Assembly: GCF_008704795.1 (NCBI RefSeq)
Contig: NZ_CP023690.1
Location: 5,962,501 to 6,026,500, forward strand
Direction of reading: 5' to 3'
DNA length: 64,000 bases
DNA from: Streptomyces spectabilis
GTDB lineage: Bacteria > Actinomycetota > Actinomycetes > Streptomycetales > Streptomycetaceae
The notes beneath the pieces were generated by a model. The model searched no databases, was not told the origin of the DNA, and saw nothing but the letters and a program-made list of their open reading frames with translations. Positions within the stretch are counted from its first letter, which is position 1; each line of letters opens with the position of its first letter. Below, in pieces: positions 35,098 to 44,136 of this stretch. Both the position numbers and the translations under genes were made by a program.

Positions 35098-36642
35098 ATG
35101 GATATGCAGACTGTGGTCGTAGGGACGTCCGGCACCACCGCCGCGGACGTCGTGGCCGTCGCCCGACAGAACGCCCGCGTCGAGCTCGGCGACGACGCCG
35201 TCGTCGCCCTCACCGCGGCCCGGGAGATCGTCGACGCCCTCGCCGCCAAACCGGAGCCGGTCTACGGCGTCTCGACCGGCTTCGGTGCCCTCGCGACCCG
35301 GCACATCGGCCACGACCTGCGCGCCCAGCTCCAGCGGAACATCGTCCGCTCGCACGCGGCGGGCATGGGCCCGCGGGTGGAGCGCGAGGTCGTGCGGGCG
35401 CTGATGTTCCTGCGTCTGAAGACGGTCTGCTCGGGCCACACCGGCGTGCGCCCGCAGGTCGCGCAGACCATGGCCGACGTCCTGAACGCGGGCATCACGC
35501 CGGTCGTGCACGAGTACGGCTCCCTGGGCTGCTCCGGCGACCTCGCCCCGCTCAGCCACTGCGCCCTGACCCTGATGGGCGAGGGCGAGGCCGAGGGCCC
35601 GGACGGGACGCTCCGGTCCGCGGGCGAGCTGCTCGCCGAGCACGGCATCGCCCCGGTCGAGCTGCGCGAGAAGGAGGGCCTCGCGCTGCTCAACGGCACC
35701 GACGGCATGCTCGGCATGCTGGTGATGGCCCTCGCCGACCTGGACGTCCTCTACAAGTCCGCCGACATCACCGCCGCGCTCTCCCTGGAGGCCCTGCTCG
35801 GCACGGCGAAGGTCCTCGCGCCCGAGCTGCACGCCATCCGCCCGCACCCGGGACAGGCGGCCGCCGCCGCCAACATGCTGGCCGTGCTCACCGGTTCGGG
35901 CCTGACCGGGCACCACCAGGACGACGCGCCGCGCGTCCAGGACGCGTACTCGGTGCGGTGCGCCCCGCAGGTCGCGGGCGCGGGCCGGGACACCCTCGCG
36001 CACGCCCGCACGGTCGCCGAGCGCGAGCTGGCCGCCGCCGTCGACAACCCGGTGGTGCTGCCGGACGGGCGCGTGGAGTCGAACGGGAACTTCCACGGCG
36101 CCCCCGTCGCGTACGTCCTGGACTTCCTGGCCGTCGCGGCCGCCGACCTCGGCTCGATCGCCGAGCGGCGCACCGACCGGCTGCTCGACAAGAACCGCTC
36201 GCACGGCCTGCCGCCGTTCCTCGCCGACGACGCCGGTGTCGACTCGGGCCTGATGATCGCCCAGTACACGCAGGCCGCCCTGGTCAGCGAGATGAAGCGG
36301 CTCGCCGTCCCGGCCTCCGCCGACTCCATCCCGTCCTCCGCGATGCAGGAGGACCACGTCTCCATGGGCTGGTCGGCCGCGCGCAAGCTGCGCACCGCCG
36401 TCGACAACCTCTCCCGGATCATCGCCGTCGAGCTGTACGCGGCCACGCGCGCCATCGAGCTGCGCGAGGGCCTCACGCCCGCGCCCGCGAGCCGCGCCGT
36501 CATCGAGGCCGCCCGGAAGGCGGGGGTGGAGGGGCCGGGGCCCGACCGCTTCCTCGCGCCGGACCTCGCGGCGGCGGAGAAGTTCGTCCGCGGCGGCGAT
36601 CTCGTCGGTGCCGCGGAGACGGTCACGGGGCCGCTGGCCTGA
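35098..36642 (+). CDS. hutH: histidine ammonia-lyase
   Basis: 514 residues, the same length as the well-studied Streptomyces griseus enzyme. It removes ammonia from L-histidine to give urocanate, the first step of histidine use. The MIO cofactor is built from Cys145-Ser146-Gly147 (GSLGCSGDLAPLSH) rather than the commoner Ala-Ser-Gly, a known variant. YGVSTGFG with its catalytic Tyr56 and the C-terminal FHGAPVAYVLDF and QEDHVSMG motifs are present. ATG at 35098 (MDMQTVVVGTSG). It converges with an amino acid permease gene. Confidence 0.95.
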   Translation: MDMQTVVVGTSGTTAADVVAVARQNARVELGDDAVVALTAAREIVDALAAKPEPVYGVSTGFGALATRHIGHDLRAQLQRNIVRSHAAGMGPRVEREVVRALMFLRLKTVCSGHTGVRPQVAQTMADVLNAGITPVVHEYGSLGCSGDLAPLSHCALTLMGEGEAEGPDGTLRSAGELLAEHGIAPVELREKEGLALLNGTDGMLGMLVMALADLDVLYKSADITAALSLEALLGTAKVLAPELHAIRPHPGQAAAAANMLAVLTGSGLTGHHQDDAPRVQDAYSVRCAPQVAGAGRDTLAHARTVAERELAAAVDNPVVLPDGRVESNGNFHGAPVAYVLDFLAVAAADLGSIAERRTDRLLDKNRSHGLPPFLADDAGVDSGLMIAQYTQAALVSEMKRLAVPASADSIPSSAMQEDHVSMGWSAARKLRTAVDNLSRIIAVELYAATRAIELREGLTPAPASRAVIEAARKAGVEGPGPDRFLAPDLAAAEKFVRGGDLVGAAETVTGPLA

Positions 36643-36644
36643 TC

Positions 36645-36708
36645 ACGGCTACGGCTGTACGGCTCTACGGCTCTACGGCTGTACGGCTGTACGGGCTCTA
36701 CGGCTACG
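36645..36708. repeat. 8-bp tandem repeat array (ACGGCTST units)
   Basis: About seven imperfect units of ACGGCTGT/ACGGCTCT fill the space between the hutH stop codon and the end of the permease gene, running into the permease stop codon. Such short tandem arrays change length easily. Confidence 0.75.
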
Positions 36709-38179
36709 GCACCGGCTCCGGTTCTCCCGGAGCCGGGTCGTCGCCCGCCGCCTCGGCCGTCCCCGCCGCCCCTGCCGTCAGGAAGTCCTCGCTGATCTCC
36801 TTCGGCCCGAACGGCCACACCTTCTCCAGGCGCGCCCACACCACGAACGCCACGCACCCGAGCGCGACCCAGGCGAGCGACCACTCGATGGGATGGCGGC
36901 CCGGTGAGTTCTTGTCGGCGTACCCGTAGATGACCAGCCAGCCCGCGAGGGCGACGAAGCTCGGGAGCGGGTACAGCCACATGCGGTAGGGGCGGCGCAG
37001 CGCGGGCTGACGGCGGCGCAGCACGCTCAGGGCGAGGATCTGCGCGAGCGCCTGGACGAGCACCATCACGGCCGTCAGGAGCTGGATCAGGGTCGCGAGG
37101 TCGGTGTGGCGGCCGAGCAGGAAGCCCCCGGACGTCACCACGCCCATGGTGGCGAGGCCGAGCACCGGGAAGCGGTGCCGGGCGTGCAGCTTCGCGTACG
37201 GCCGGAAGAACACCCGGTCGCGGGCCGCGTCGTACGGCACGCGCGAGCCGCCGAGGAGCCCCGCGAAGACGGAGGCGAAGGCGGTGATGAGGATCAGCAC
37301 GGTGACGGTGTCCGCCGCGCCCTTGCCCCAGGTCTCCTCCAGTACGGCCGACGCGACGGACGTCGAGGCGACGTCGTCCGGGTCCGTCATGCGGTGCCAG
37401 TCGATGACGCCGAGCGTGCCGATCTGGAGCAGCAGGTAGATCGTCATGATCCCGAGGATCGAGAAGACGATCGCGCGGGGCAGGGTCCGCCCCGGATCCT
37501 TGATCTCGGCGCCCAGGTACGCGGCCGTGTTGTAGCCGAGGTAGTCGTAGATGCCGATCGTCAGGCCGCCCGCGAAGCCGATCCAGAAGTGGTTGCCCGT
37601 CAGCTCGAAGGCGTCGGACGGATAGGTGAACGCCAGGTCGGCGTCGAAGTGCGTCAGCGAGGCGACGATCACGCAGCCGACCGACACGATCATCACGACC
37701 CACATCACGGCCGTGATCCGCGCGATGTGCTCGATGCCGCGCCACAGCAGCGCGATGACGAGCGCGATGACGCCGAGCCCGATCAGATCGCCGGTCGTCC
37801 GCCCCATGCCGGGCGCGAGGTAGCCCAGGTACTGCACGAACCCCACGATCCCGGTGGACATGCCCACCGGGATGAACAGCATCGCCGTCCACACGAACAG
37901 GAACGGCATGAGCCGCCCCGTGCGGTACTGGAAGGCCTGGCGCAGATAGACGTAGCTGCCGCCGGAGCCCGGCATGGCGGCGCTCAGCTCGGCCCAGACC
38001 AGGCCGTCGCAGAGCGCGAGCAGCGCGCCCGCCACGAACCCGGTGACCGCCTGCGGCCCGCCGAACGCCGCGACCATCAGCGGGATGGTCACGAAAGGTC
38101 CGATGCCGCACATCTGGCTCATGTTGATGGCGGTGGCCTGGAAGGGGCCCACACGGCGTACGAAGCCCTTGTCCGGCAT
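36704..38179 (-). CDS. APC superfamily amino acid permease
   Basis: 491 residues with about 12 hydrophobic helices. The first (MCGIGPFVTIPLMVAAFGG) carries the unwound G-x-G-P substrate motif and the third follows AMPGSGGSYVYLRQAF, both typical of APC amino acid/polyamine transporters. It should import an amino acid by proton coupling. Facing hutH suggests histidine or urocanate, but convergence is weak evidence. The C-terminal tail is Ala/Glu/Pro-rich and cytoplasmic, and its last codons fall in a tandem repeat. Confidence 0.88.
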   Translation of the reverse strand: MPDKGFVRRVGPFQATAINMSQMCGIGPFVTIPLMVAAFGGPQAVTGFVAGALLALCDGLVWAELSAAMPGSGGSYVYLRQAFQYRTGRLMPFLFVWTAMLFIPVGMSTGIVGFVQYLGYLAPGMGRTTGDLIGLGVIALVIALLWRGIEHIARITAVMWVVMIVSVGCVIVASLTHFDADLAFTYPSDAFELTGNHFWIGFAGGLTIGIYDYLGYNTAAYLGAEIKDPGRTLPRAIVFSILGIMTIYLLLQIGTLGVIDWHRMTDPDDVASTSVASAVLEETWGKGAADTVTVLILITAFASVFAGLLGGSRVPYDAARDRVFFRPYAKLHARHRFPVLGLATMGVVTSGGFLLGRHTDLATLIQLLTAVMVLVQALAQILALSVLRRRQPALRRPYRMWLYPLPSFVALAGWLVIYGYADKNSPGRHPIEWSLAWVALGCVAFVVWARLEKVWPFGPKEISEDFLTAGAAGTAEAAGDDPAPGEPEPVP

Positions 38180-38256
38180 GGAGCCTCCTGGGCGCGGCGG
38201 TCAAAGAGGTCGGGCGGAGAGGGGAGTTGGTGCCCTGTCCCCGGCCCTGCGCCGGT

Positions 38257-38514
38257 TCAGTCCGTCGCGCTCTCCCGGCGTACCGAATACGCCACGAACC
38301 CCGCCCCGAGGCCCAGGAACGCCGTGCCGCCCACCACGTACGGCGTGGTGTCGATGGAGCCGGTGTCCGCGAGCCGGTCCTCGGTGGCCGTCGCGGTGGT
38401 GGCGTGGCGCGGCGCGTCGGGCGCCGGGGCCGCCTTCGCGGAGGGGACGAACCACAGGGCGCTGAGCAGCGTCGCTGCGGCGGCCGCGGTGAGCAGCGGG
38501 CGAAGTGCGGTCAC
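38257..38514 (-). CDS. small LAxTG-type cell-wall-anchored (sortase) surface protein
   Basis: 85 residues: signal peptide (PLLTAAAAATLLSALWFVPS, cut near AKAAPAP), a mature part of only about 25 residues, the sorting motif LADTG, a hydrophobic helix (YVVGGTAFLGLGAGFVAYSV) and a basic tail (RRESATD). LAxTG is the motif preferred by class E sortases of actinomycetes, which anchor chaplins and other surface proteins to peptidoglycan. The very short displayed segment is odd for a surface protein. GTG start at 38514. Confidence 0.8.
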   Translation of the reverse strand: MTALRPLLTAAAAATLLSALWFVPSAKAAPAPDAPRHATTATATEDRLADTGSIDTTPYVVGGTAFLGLGAGFVAYSVRRESATD

Positions 38515-38625
38515 GGGAAACGGATCCCCCTTGTGGAGCTGGCGAATTGGCCGTCTGGGGCGATGCTAATGAAAGGCGCGGGTCGTGCGGAAGTCGCGCC
38601 GGGAATGGGCCGTACCCTCCCTCTC

Positions 38626-38961
38626 ATGAATGTGAATGAAACATCACGTTTTGTACGGCTGCGTGCCGAATTGCTGGTCGAGGTGGACGGGTCCGGCGAG
38701 CTGACCGCCACCGCCCTGAAGCGCATCGTGGACGACCCCCACCTGCCCGACGACGAGCGCACCCACGCCGAGGCCGCCGTCAAGGAGGACGACGCGGAGG
38801 CGCTCGCCTACCTCGTGGACCCCTTCGACCTGGTCAAGGGGCTGCCCGGAATCGAGCTCACCCAGGCGTCCTGGAGCAGCGAAGTGATCGACTACGACCC
38901 CGATTCGCCGGACTGGGACCCGGACGAGCATGATGACGGTGAGGACGGCGAGGAGCCCTAG
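38626..38961 (+). CDS. acidic hypothetical protein
   Basis: 111 residues, no signal peptide or membrane segment. Segments FVRLRAELLVEV, RIVDDPHLPDDERTHAEAAV, EALAYLVDPFDLVKGLPGIEL and a very acidic C-terminus (DYDPDSPDWDPDEHDDGEDG) look like a small cytoplasmic actinobacterial family with no known function. The ATG at 38626 was chosen because upstream sequence in this frame lacks homology-like character. A hairpin terminator follows. Confidence 0.65.
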   Translation: MNVNETSRFVRLRAELLVEVDGSGELTATALKRIVDDPHLPDDERTHAEAAVKEDDAEALAYLVDPFDLVKGLPGIELTQASWSSEVIDYDPDSPDWDPDEHDDGEDGEEP

Positions 38962-39006
38962 GGCACGCCCGCGGCGCCGCGCACCGGTCAGCACCGAGAG
39001 CGCGGG

Positions 39007-39040
39007 GGAGCCCCGGTCGGCAACCGCCGCCCGGGGCTCC
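39007..39040 (+). terminator. hairpin terminator
   Basis: GGAGCCCCGG (39007-39016) pairs with CCGGGGCTCC (39031-39040), 45 nt after the acidic protein gene. Confidence 0.65.
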
Positions 39041-39206
39041 GTCGTCTCCTGAACGCGCGGCTGACCCTGCCGTCCCGCCCGGCGTGGCGTTCCCCACATC
39101 TAGGGTGGAAATGGAACGCGGAGGACCGGGAACTGCGTTAGGCGTGAAGCGGGATTACGGGACCCCCGGGTCTTTCGGGGATTCGGCAACGATGGAGATG
39201 CGTGTA

Positions 39207-40454
39207 ATGACGGACAGTAAGCGGCGCAGAGGTCTGGTGGCCGTGTCCGCCCTGGTCGGCGGGGTGCTCGTGCTCTCTGCCTGTAGTGGTGACGACGGCG
39301 ACAAGAAGGGCTCGGGCGGCAAGGAGTCGCAGAGCCAGGTCGACGAGGCGGCCGCGGAGAAGACCTCGGCGGCCAAGATCGCGATCGCGCCGAAGAACGG
39401 CTCCGACAACGCGAGCATCAACAAGGACGCCAAGGTCACCGTGAGCGAGGGCACGCTCACGAACGTGGTGATGAAGGCGGAGGGCGGCGCCGCGGTCGCC
39501 GGCGCGATATCCGCGGACAAGAAGACCTGGAAGCCGAGCGCCCAGCTGGAGCGCGCCACCACGTACAAGATCACCGCGACCGCCGCGGACTCCGAGGGCC
39601 GCAAGGCGCACGAGAACTCGTCCTTCACGACCGTCTCGAAGGCCAACAGCTTCATCGGCAGCTTCACGCCCGAGGACGGCTCCACGGTCGGCGTGGGCAT
39701 GCCCGTGTCGATCAACTTCGACAAGCCGATCACCAACCGCAAGGCCGTGCAGAGCGGGGTCAAGGTGACCTCCACCTCCGGCCAGGAGATCGTCGGCCAC
39801 TGGTTCGGCAACCAGCGCCTGGACTTCCGCCCCCAGGACTACTGGAAGGGCAACTCCACCGTCACCCTGAAGCTGGACCTCGACGGCGTCCAGGGCGCCG
39901 ACGGGGTGTACGGCGTGCAGCAGAAGACGGTCCAGTTCAAGATCGGGCGCAATCAGGTGTCCGTCGTGGACGCCAAGACCAAGCAGATGAAGATCATGCG
40001 GGACGGGAAGGTCGTGAAGACCATCCCGATCTCGGCCGGGTCGCCGGACAACAAGACGTACAACGGCAAGATGGTGATCTCCGAGAAGTTCAAGGAGACC
40101 CGGATGAACGGCGCGACTGTGGGCTTCACGGACAGCGACGGCAAGGGCGAGTACGACATCAAGGACGTCCCGCACGCCATGCGCCTGTCGAGCTCCGGCA
40201 CGTTCATCCACGGCAACTACTGGGGCTCGCCCTCGATCTTCGGCAATGTGAACACCAGCCACGGCTGCATCGGCCTGAAGGACGCCAAGGGCGCGGGCGA
40301 CAAGTCCACCCCGGGCTCCTGGTTCTTCGAGAACACGATCACCGGTGACGTCGTGGACGTCCGCAACACCGGCGACAAGACGATCGCCCCGGACAACGGC
40401 CTCAACGGCTGGAACATGAGCTGGTCGCAGTGGAAGGCGGGCTCCGCCCTCTGA
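39207..40454 (+). CDS. L,D-transpeptidase lipoprotein
   Basis: 415 residues. Lipobox LSAC with Cys26 after a short signal; then two Ig-like domains (about 45-145 and 146-255) as in mycobacterial LdtMt2; then the YkuD catalytic domain with HGNYWGS and the nucleophile Cys354 in SHGCIGL. It makes 3-3 (mDap-type) cross-links in peptidoglycan or attaches proteins, outside the membrane, and is a target of carbapenems. ATG at 39207 has GGAG 9 nt upstream; upstream in-frame ATGs at 39192 and 39198 are less well placed. Four 17-bp tandem repeats and a strong terminator follow. Confidence 0.92.
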   Translation: MTDSKRRRGLVAVSALVGGVLVLSACSGDDGDKKGSGGKESQSQVDEAAAEKTSAAKIAIAPKNGSDNASINKDAKVTVSEGTLTNVVMKAEGGAAVAGAISADKKTWKPSAQLERATTYKITATAADSEGRKAHENSSFTTVSKANSFIGSFTPEDGSTVGVGMPVSINFDKPITNRKAVQSGVKVTSTSGQEIVGHWFGNQRLDFRPQDYWKGNSTVTLKLDLDGVQGADGVYGVQQKTVQFKIGRNQVSVVDAKTKQMKIMRDGKVVKTIPISAGSPDNKTYNGKMVISEKFKETRMNGATVGFTDSDGKGEYDIKDVPHAMRLSSSGTFIHGNYWGSPSIFGNVNTSHGCIGLKDAKGAGDKSTPGSWFFENTITGDVVDVRNTGDKTIAPDNGLNGWNMSWSQWKAGSAL

Positions 40455-40455
40455 G

Positions 40456-40530
40456 CCGCCGCCTCCGGTCCGAAGCCGCCTCCGGGCCGAACCCGCCTCC
40501 GGGCTGAATCACCGCCTCCGGGCCGTCCGA
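40456..40530. repeat. 17-bp tandem repeat, four degenerate copies
   Basis: Units of the form GCCGCCTCCGGGCCGAA follow the transpeptidase stop codon directly; the third and fourth copies carry small insertions. They lie before the terminator, so they would be part of the 3' untranslated RNA. Confidence 0.65.
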
Positions 40531-40565
40531 ACGGGCCCGCACCCCACCCGGGGTGCGGGCCCGTT
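40530..40565 (+). terminator. 16-bp hairpin terminator
   Basis: A perfect 16-bp stem (40530-40545 with 40550-40565) with loop ACCC ends the transpeptidase unit. Confidence 0.85.
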
Positions 40566-40610
40566 CCGTGTCCGCGGCGTTGCGCGGCCATGTTGAACCG
40601 GCCAACAACC

Positions 40611-40665
40611 TCAACTATTCACTTCCGTCGCATAGTTGAACGGATATCGTCCCCCTCGACATACT
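40611..40665 (+). promoter_or_regulatory. probable promoter of the subtilase gene with overlapping inverted repeat
   Basis: TTGAAC (40636-40641) and CATACT (40660-40665), 18 bp apart, resemble -35/-10 elements of a housekeeping sigma promoter 35 nt before the gene. Inverted arms TCAACTAT (40611-40618) and ATAGTTGA (40632-40639) overlap the -35 and are spaced two helical turns apart, as for a regulator site. Confidence 0.45.
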
Positions 40666-40700
40666 GCGTGACTCAGAGCTTTCACCTTTGAGGGGGAAAC

Positions 40701-43700
40701 TTGCTCAGACAAGTGAAGAAGGCGAGACGACCGGTCACCGCGCGTCGCGCGGGCGCGGCCACCATCGCGGCCGCGGCGGCCGTGGCCCTTGCCGCGGGCA
40801 TGACCAGCCCGGCCCAGGCGGGCCCCGGCTCCGCCGCAGTTGAGCACGGCGGCGTCAAGGCGCCGGTGAAACACCACATCACGCTCCTCACCGGGGACCG
40901 CGTCACGGTCGACGCCAAGGGGCGCGTCACCGCGTTCGACCCCGCGAAGGGGCGTACGCACATACCCGTGCGCACCACCCGCACCGACGGGCACACCCTC
41001 GTCGTACCGGCCGACGCCCAGCGGCTGATAGCCGACGGCAAGCTCGACCAGCGGCTCTTCGACGTCACCGAGCTGAGCAAGAAGAGCAGCCGCGCGGCCC
41101 AGAAGCAGGGCCTGAAGGTCATCGTCGCCTACAAGGGCGCGGCCGCGGCGGCCAAGGCCGACGTGCGGGACGCGGGCGGCACCAAGCTCCGCCACTCCCT
41201 GAAGACCCTCAACGCCGACGCCGTGCAGACCCCGAAGCGCGACGCCGCGAAGCTCTGGGACGCGCTCACCGCGGAGCGCGGCGCGGCCCGCACCACCGCG
41301 TCCGGCATCAGCCGCGTCTGGCTCGACGGCACCCGCAGGGCGAGCCTCGACAAGAGCGTCAAGCAGATCGGCGCCCCCAAGGCCTGGCAGGCCGGGTACG
41401 ACGGCAAGGGCGTGAAGATCGCCGTCCTGGACACCGGCGTGGACGCCACCCACCCCGACCTCAAGGAACAGGTCGTCGGGGAGAAGAACTTCACCCCGTC
41501 GCCCGACAGCAAGGACCGCGTCGGCCACGGCACGCACGTCGCGTCCATCGCCGCGGGCACCGGCACCAAGAACAGCGCCTACAAGGGCGTCGCCCCGGGC
41601 GCGAAGGTCCTCAACGGCAAGGTCCTCGGCGACGAGGGCTCCGGCGACGACTCCGGGATCATCGCGGGCATCGAGTGGGCGGCCGCCGAGGGCGCCGACG
41701 TGGTGAACCTGAGCCTCGGCGGCGGTGACACGCCCGGCGTGGACCCGCTGGAGGCCGCCGTCAACAAGGTCTCCGAGGACAAGGGCATCCTCTTCGCGAT
41801 CGCCGCGGGCAACGACGGGGCGCCCGCCTCGGTCGGCTCGCCGGGCAGCGCGGACGCGGCCCTCACCGTCGGCGCGGTCGACGACAACGACAAGCTCGCG
41901 GAGTTCTCCAGCCAGGGCCCGCGCGTCGGCGACGGCGCCATCAAGCCGGACGTGACGGCGCCGGGCGTGGACATCACCGCCGCCGCGGCCCCGGGCAGCC
42001 AGATCGAGAAGGAGGTCGGGCAGAAGCCGGAGGGCTATCTGACGATCTCCGGCACCTCGATGGCGACGCCGCACGCCGCGGGCGCCGCCGCGCTGCTCAA
42101 GCAGCAGCACCCGAACTGGAAGTACACCGAGCTGAAGGGCGCGCTCACCGCGTCCACCAAGCCCGGCAAGTACACGCCGTTCCAGCAGGGTTCGGGCCGG
42201 ATCGCCGTGGACGGCGCCATCAAGCAGTCCGTGATCGCCGACCCGGTGTCGGTGAGCTTCGGCACGCAGGCGTGGCCGCACACCGACGACAAGCCGGTCA
42301 CCAAGAAGGTCACGTACCGGAACCTCGGCAGCGGCGAGGTCACCCTCGACCTGGCCCTCACGACGGCCGACCCCAAGGGCAACCCGGCGCCCTCCGGCTT
42401 CTTCAAGCTCGCCGCCAAGAAGGTCACCGTCCCCGCGGGCGGCACCGCCTCGGTCGACCTGACCAGCGACACGAAGCTGGGCGGCACCCTCGACGGCGCG
42501 TACTCCGCGTACGTGACCGCCAGCGGCGGCGGCCAGTCGGTGCGCACGGCCGCCGCGGTCAACCGCGAGGTCGAGTCGTACGACGTGACGGTGAAGCACG
42601 TCGGCCGCGACGGGCAGCCCGCCACGGCCTACAGCTCGGCCCTGTTCGGCACCTCCGGGTCCACCGCCGACCAGGACTTCCAGGTCTACGACCCGTCCGG
42701 CACCGCCAAGGTCCGCGTGCCCAAGGGCGGTTACGCCCTGGACGCGAGCGTCTTCGTCGACCCGGAGGACGCCTCCAAGGGCATCGACTGGGTCGTCCAG
42801 CCGAAGCTGAACGTCACCAAGGACACGACGGTGACGGTGGACGCCGGCAAGGCGAAGCCCGTCGACGTCACGGTGCCCGCGGCCGACGCGAAGTCCGAGC
42901 TCGCGCTGCCGCTCTACGGCATCCAGAACGACGCCGTCGACTTCGCGTCGGGCTGGTTCCTCGACTCCTACGCGGGCTTCCGCACCGCGCACCTCGGCCC
43001 GGCCGTCAGCGACGGCTCGCTGCGGCAGAGCTGGGACGCGCGCTGGTCCAAGGGCGACAAGAGCGAGTACGACGTCGTGTCGGGCGGCAAGGTCAAGCAG
43101 TTCGCCACCGGCTACACCAAGCACTACAAGGAGTCCGACCTCGCCACCGTGAAGGTCGGCCTCGGCGCCTCGTCGAGCGGGAAGACGGCCACGGTCTCCG
43201 CGTTCGGCTATCTGCCCGGCAGCGGCCTGAGTGCCGGCGTCAGCGTGCCGCAGAAGGCGCCGAGCACGCGCACCCTGTACGTGTCCACCGGCGATAAGGT
43301 CAAGTGGACCCTGGAGTTCGAGCAGCGCGGCGGCGTGGGCGACGACGGCTGGCCGATCGTCGACGCCGGGTACACGCTCGGCGCGCCGCAGACCTTCACG
43401 GCGGGCAAGACGTACGCCAAGAAGTTCAACACGGCCGTCTTCGGGCCGCGGATCGGCGGCGACTACGGCGTCTTCCGCAAGGGCAACGCGATCTCCGGCG
43501 CCCTGCCGCTGTTCGCCGACGGCCAGACGCACGCGGGCGGTTCCGTGTACACGTCGGTGAAGACCACCCTGAAGCACAACGGCACGCAGATCGGTGAGAA
43601 CACCGACCCGCTGACCGGCGAGGCCCCCTTCAAGGTGCCCGCGGGCGACGCCCAGTACCAGCTGTCGACGTCCGTCAAGCGGAGCGTGGCCGTGGCCGCG

Positions 43701-44066
43701 GCCTCCACGCGGATCGACGCGAGCTACTCCTTCCGCTCGAAGAAGACCACGGCCCGCACGAAGCTGCCCGTCTCCGGCGTGCGCTTCGACGCCGAGGTCG
43801 GCCTCGACAGCCGGGCGCCCGCCGACAAGAAGCAGTCCGTGCCGGTGACGGTGCAGGGCGCGGCGGCCGGGGCCAACCTCAAGTCCCTCGCCGTCTGGGT
43901 CAGCTACGACTACGGCCGCAACTGGGAGCCCGTCGAGGTCAAGAACGGCAAGATCTCGGTGAAGAACCCGGCCGCGGGCAAGGGCATCTCCTTCCACGCC
44001 AAGGTCAGCGACAAGAAGGGCAACAAGTCGTCGCTGTCGATCTACAACGCGTACTACGGCAAGTGA
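40701..44066 (+). CDS. large secreted subtilisin-like serine protease (S8)
   Basis: 1121 residues with a TTG start preceded by GAGGGGGAAAC. Signal peptide about 1-40 (GAATIAAAAAVALAAGMTSPAQA), a propeptide-like region to about 210, then the catalytic domain with Asp244 (AVLDTGVDATHPDL), His276 (GHGTHVAS), Asn in AAGNDG and Ser453 (GTSMATPHAAG). About 600 further residues are beta-rich and lack cysteines; they resemble the C-terminal modules of large Streptomyces subtilases. It should be exported and degrade extracellular protein. A promoter-like element and an inverted repeat lie upstream. Confidence 0.93.
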   Translation: MLRQVKKARRPVTARRAGAATIAAAAAVALAAGMTSPAQAGPGSAAVEHGGVKAPVKHHITLLTGDRVTVDAKGRVTAFDPAKGRTHIPVRTTRTDGHTLVVPADAQRLIADGKLDQRLFDVTELSKKSSRAAQKQGLKVIVAYKGAAAAAKADVRDAGGTKLRHSLKTLNADAVQTPKRDAAKLWDALTAERGAARTTASGISRVWLDGTRRASLDKSVKQIGAPKAWQAGYDGKGVKIAVLDTGVDATHPDLKEQVVGEKNFTPSPDSKDRVGHGTHVASIAAGTGTKNSAYKGVAPGAKVLNGKVLGDEGSGDDSGIIAGIEWAAAEGADVVNLSLGGGDTPGVDPLEAAVNKVSEDKGILFAIAAGNDGAPASVGSPGSADAALTVGAVDDNDKLAEFSSQGPRVGDGAIKPDVTAPGVDITAAAAPGSQIEKEVGQKPEGYLTISGTSMATPHAAGAAALLKQQHPNWKYTELKGALTASTKPGKYTPFQQGSGRIAVDGAIKQSVIADPVSVSFGTQAWPHTDDKPVTKKVTYRNLGSGEVTLDLALTTADPKGNPAPSGFFKLAAKKVTVPAGGTASVDLTSDTKLGGTLDGAYSAYVTASGGGQSVRTAAAVNREVESYDVTVKHVGRDGQPATAYSSALFGTSGSTADQDFQVYDPSGTAKVRVPKGGYALDASVFVDPEDASKGIDWVVQPKLNVTKDTTVTVDAGKAKPVDVTVPAADAKSELALPLYGIQNDAVDFASGWFLDSYAGFRTAHLGPAVSDGSLRQSWDARWSKGDKSEYDVVSGGKVKQFATGYTKHYKESDLATVKVGLGASSSGKTATVSAFGYLPGSGLSAGVSVPQKAPSTRTLYVSTGDKVKWTLEFEQRGGVGDDGWPIVDAGYTLGAPQTFTAGKTYAKKFNTAVFGPRIGGDYGVFRKGNAISGALPLFADGQTHAGGSVYTSVKTTLKHNGTQIGENTDPLTGEAPFKVPAGDAQYQLSTSVKRSVAVAAASTRIDASYSFRSKKTTARTKLPVSGVRFDAEVGLDSRAPADKKQSVPVTVQGAAAGANLKSLAVWVSYDYGRNWEPVEVKNGKISVKNPAAGKGISFHAKVSDKKGNKSSLSIYNAYYGK

Positions 44067-44101
44067 GCCGGCTGCTTGGCCCGGTCACTTGAGTACGTGA
44101 G

Positions 44102-44136
44102 CTAGTCGCTAGTCGCTAGTCGCTAGTCGCTAGTCG
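44102..44136. repeat. five perfect tandem copies of CTAGTCG
   Basis: Five exact 7-bp units overlap the last codons and stop codon of the minus-strand SnoaL-like gene. Seven is not a multiple of three, so changes in copy number alter the C-terminus of that protein. Confidence 0.85.

Noticed and set aside
36704..38179. Permease as a dedicated histidine or urocanate importer because it faces hutH
   Set aside because: Convergent orientation alone does not support shared function, and no specificity residues could be read.
40611..43997. Long minus-strand open frame (1128 codons) antisense to the subtilase gene
   Set aside because: Its composition is an Arg/Val/Gly/Asp/Leu-rich shadow of a high-GC gene; the plus strand carries a full catalytic triad and signal peptide.
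44102..44136. CTAGTCG tandem repeats as a CRISPR array
   Set aside because: Units are 7 bp with no spacers and there are no cas genes nearby; it is a simple tandem repeat.
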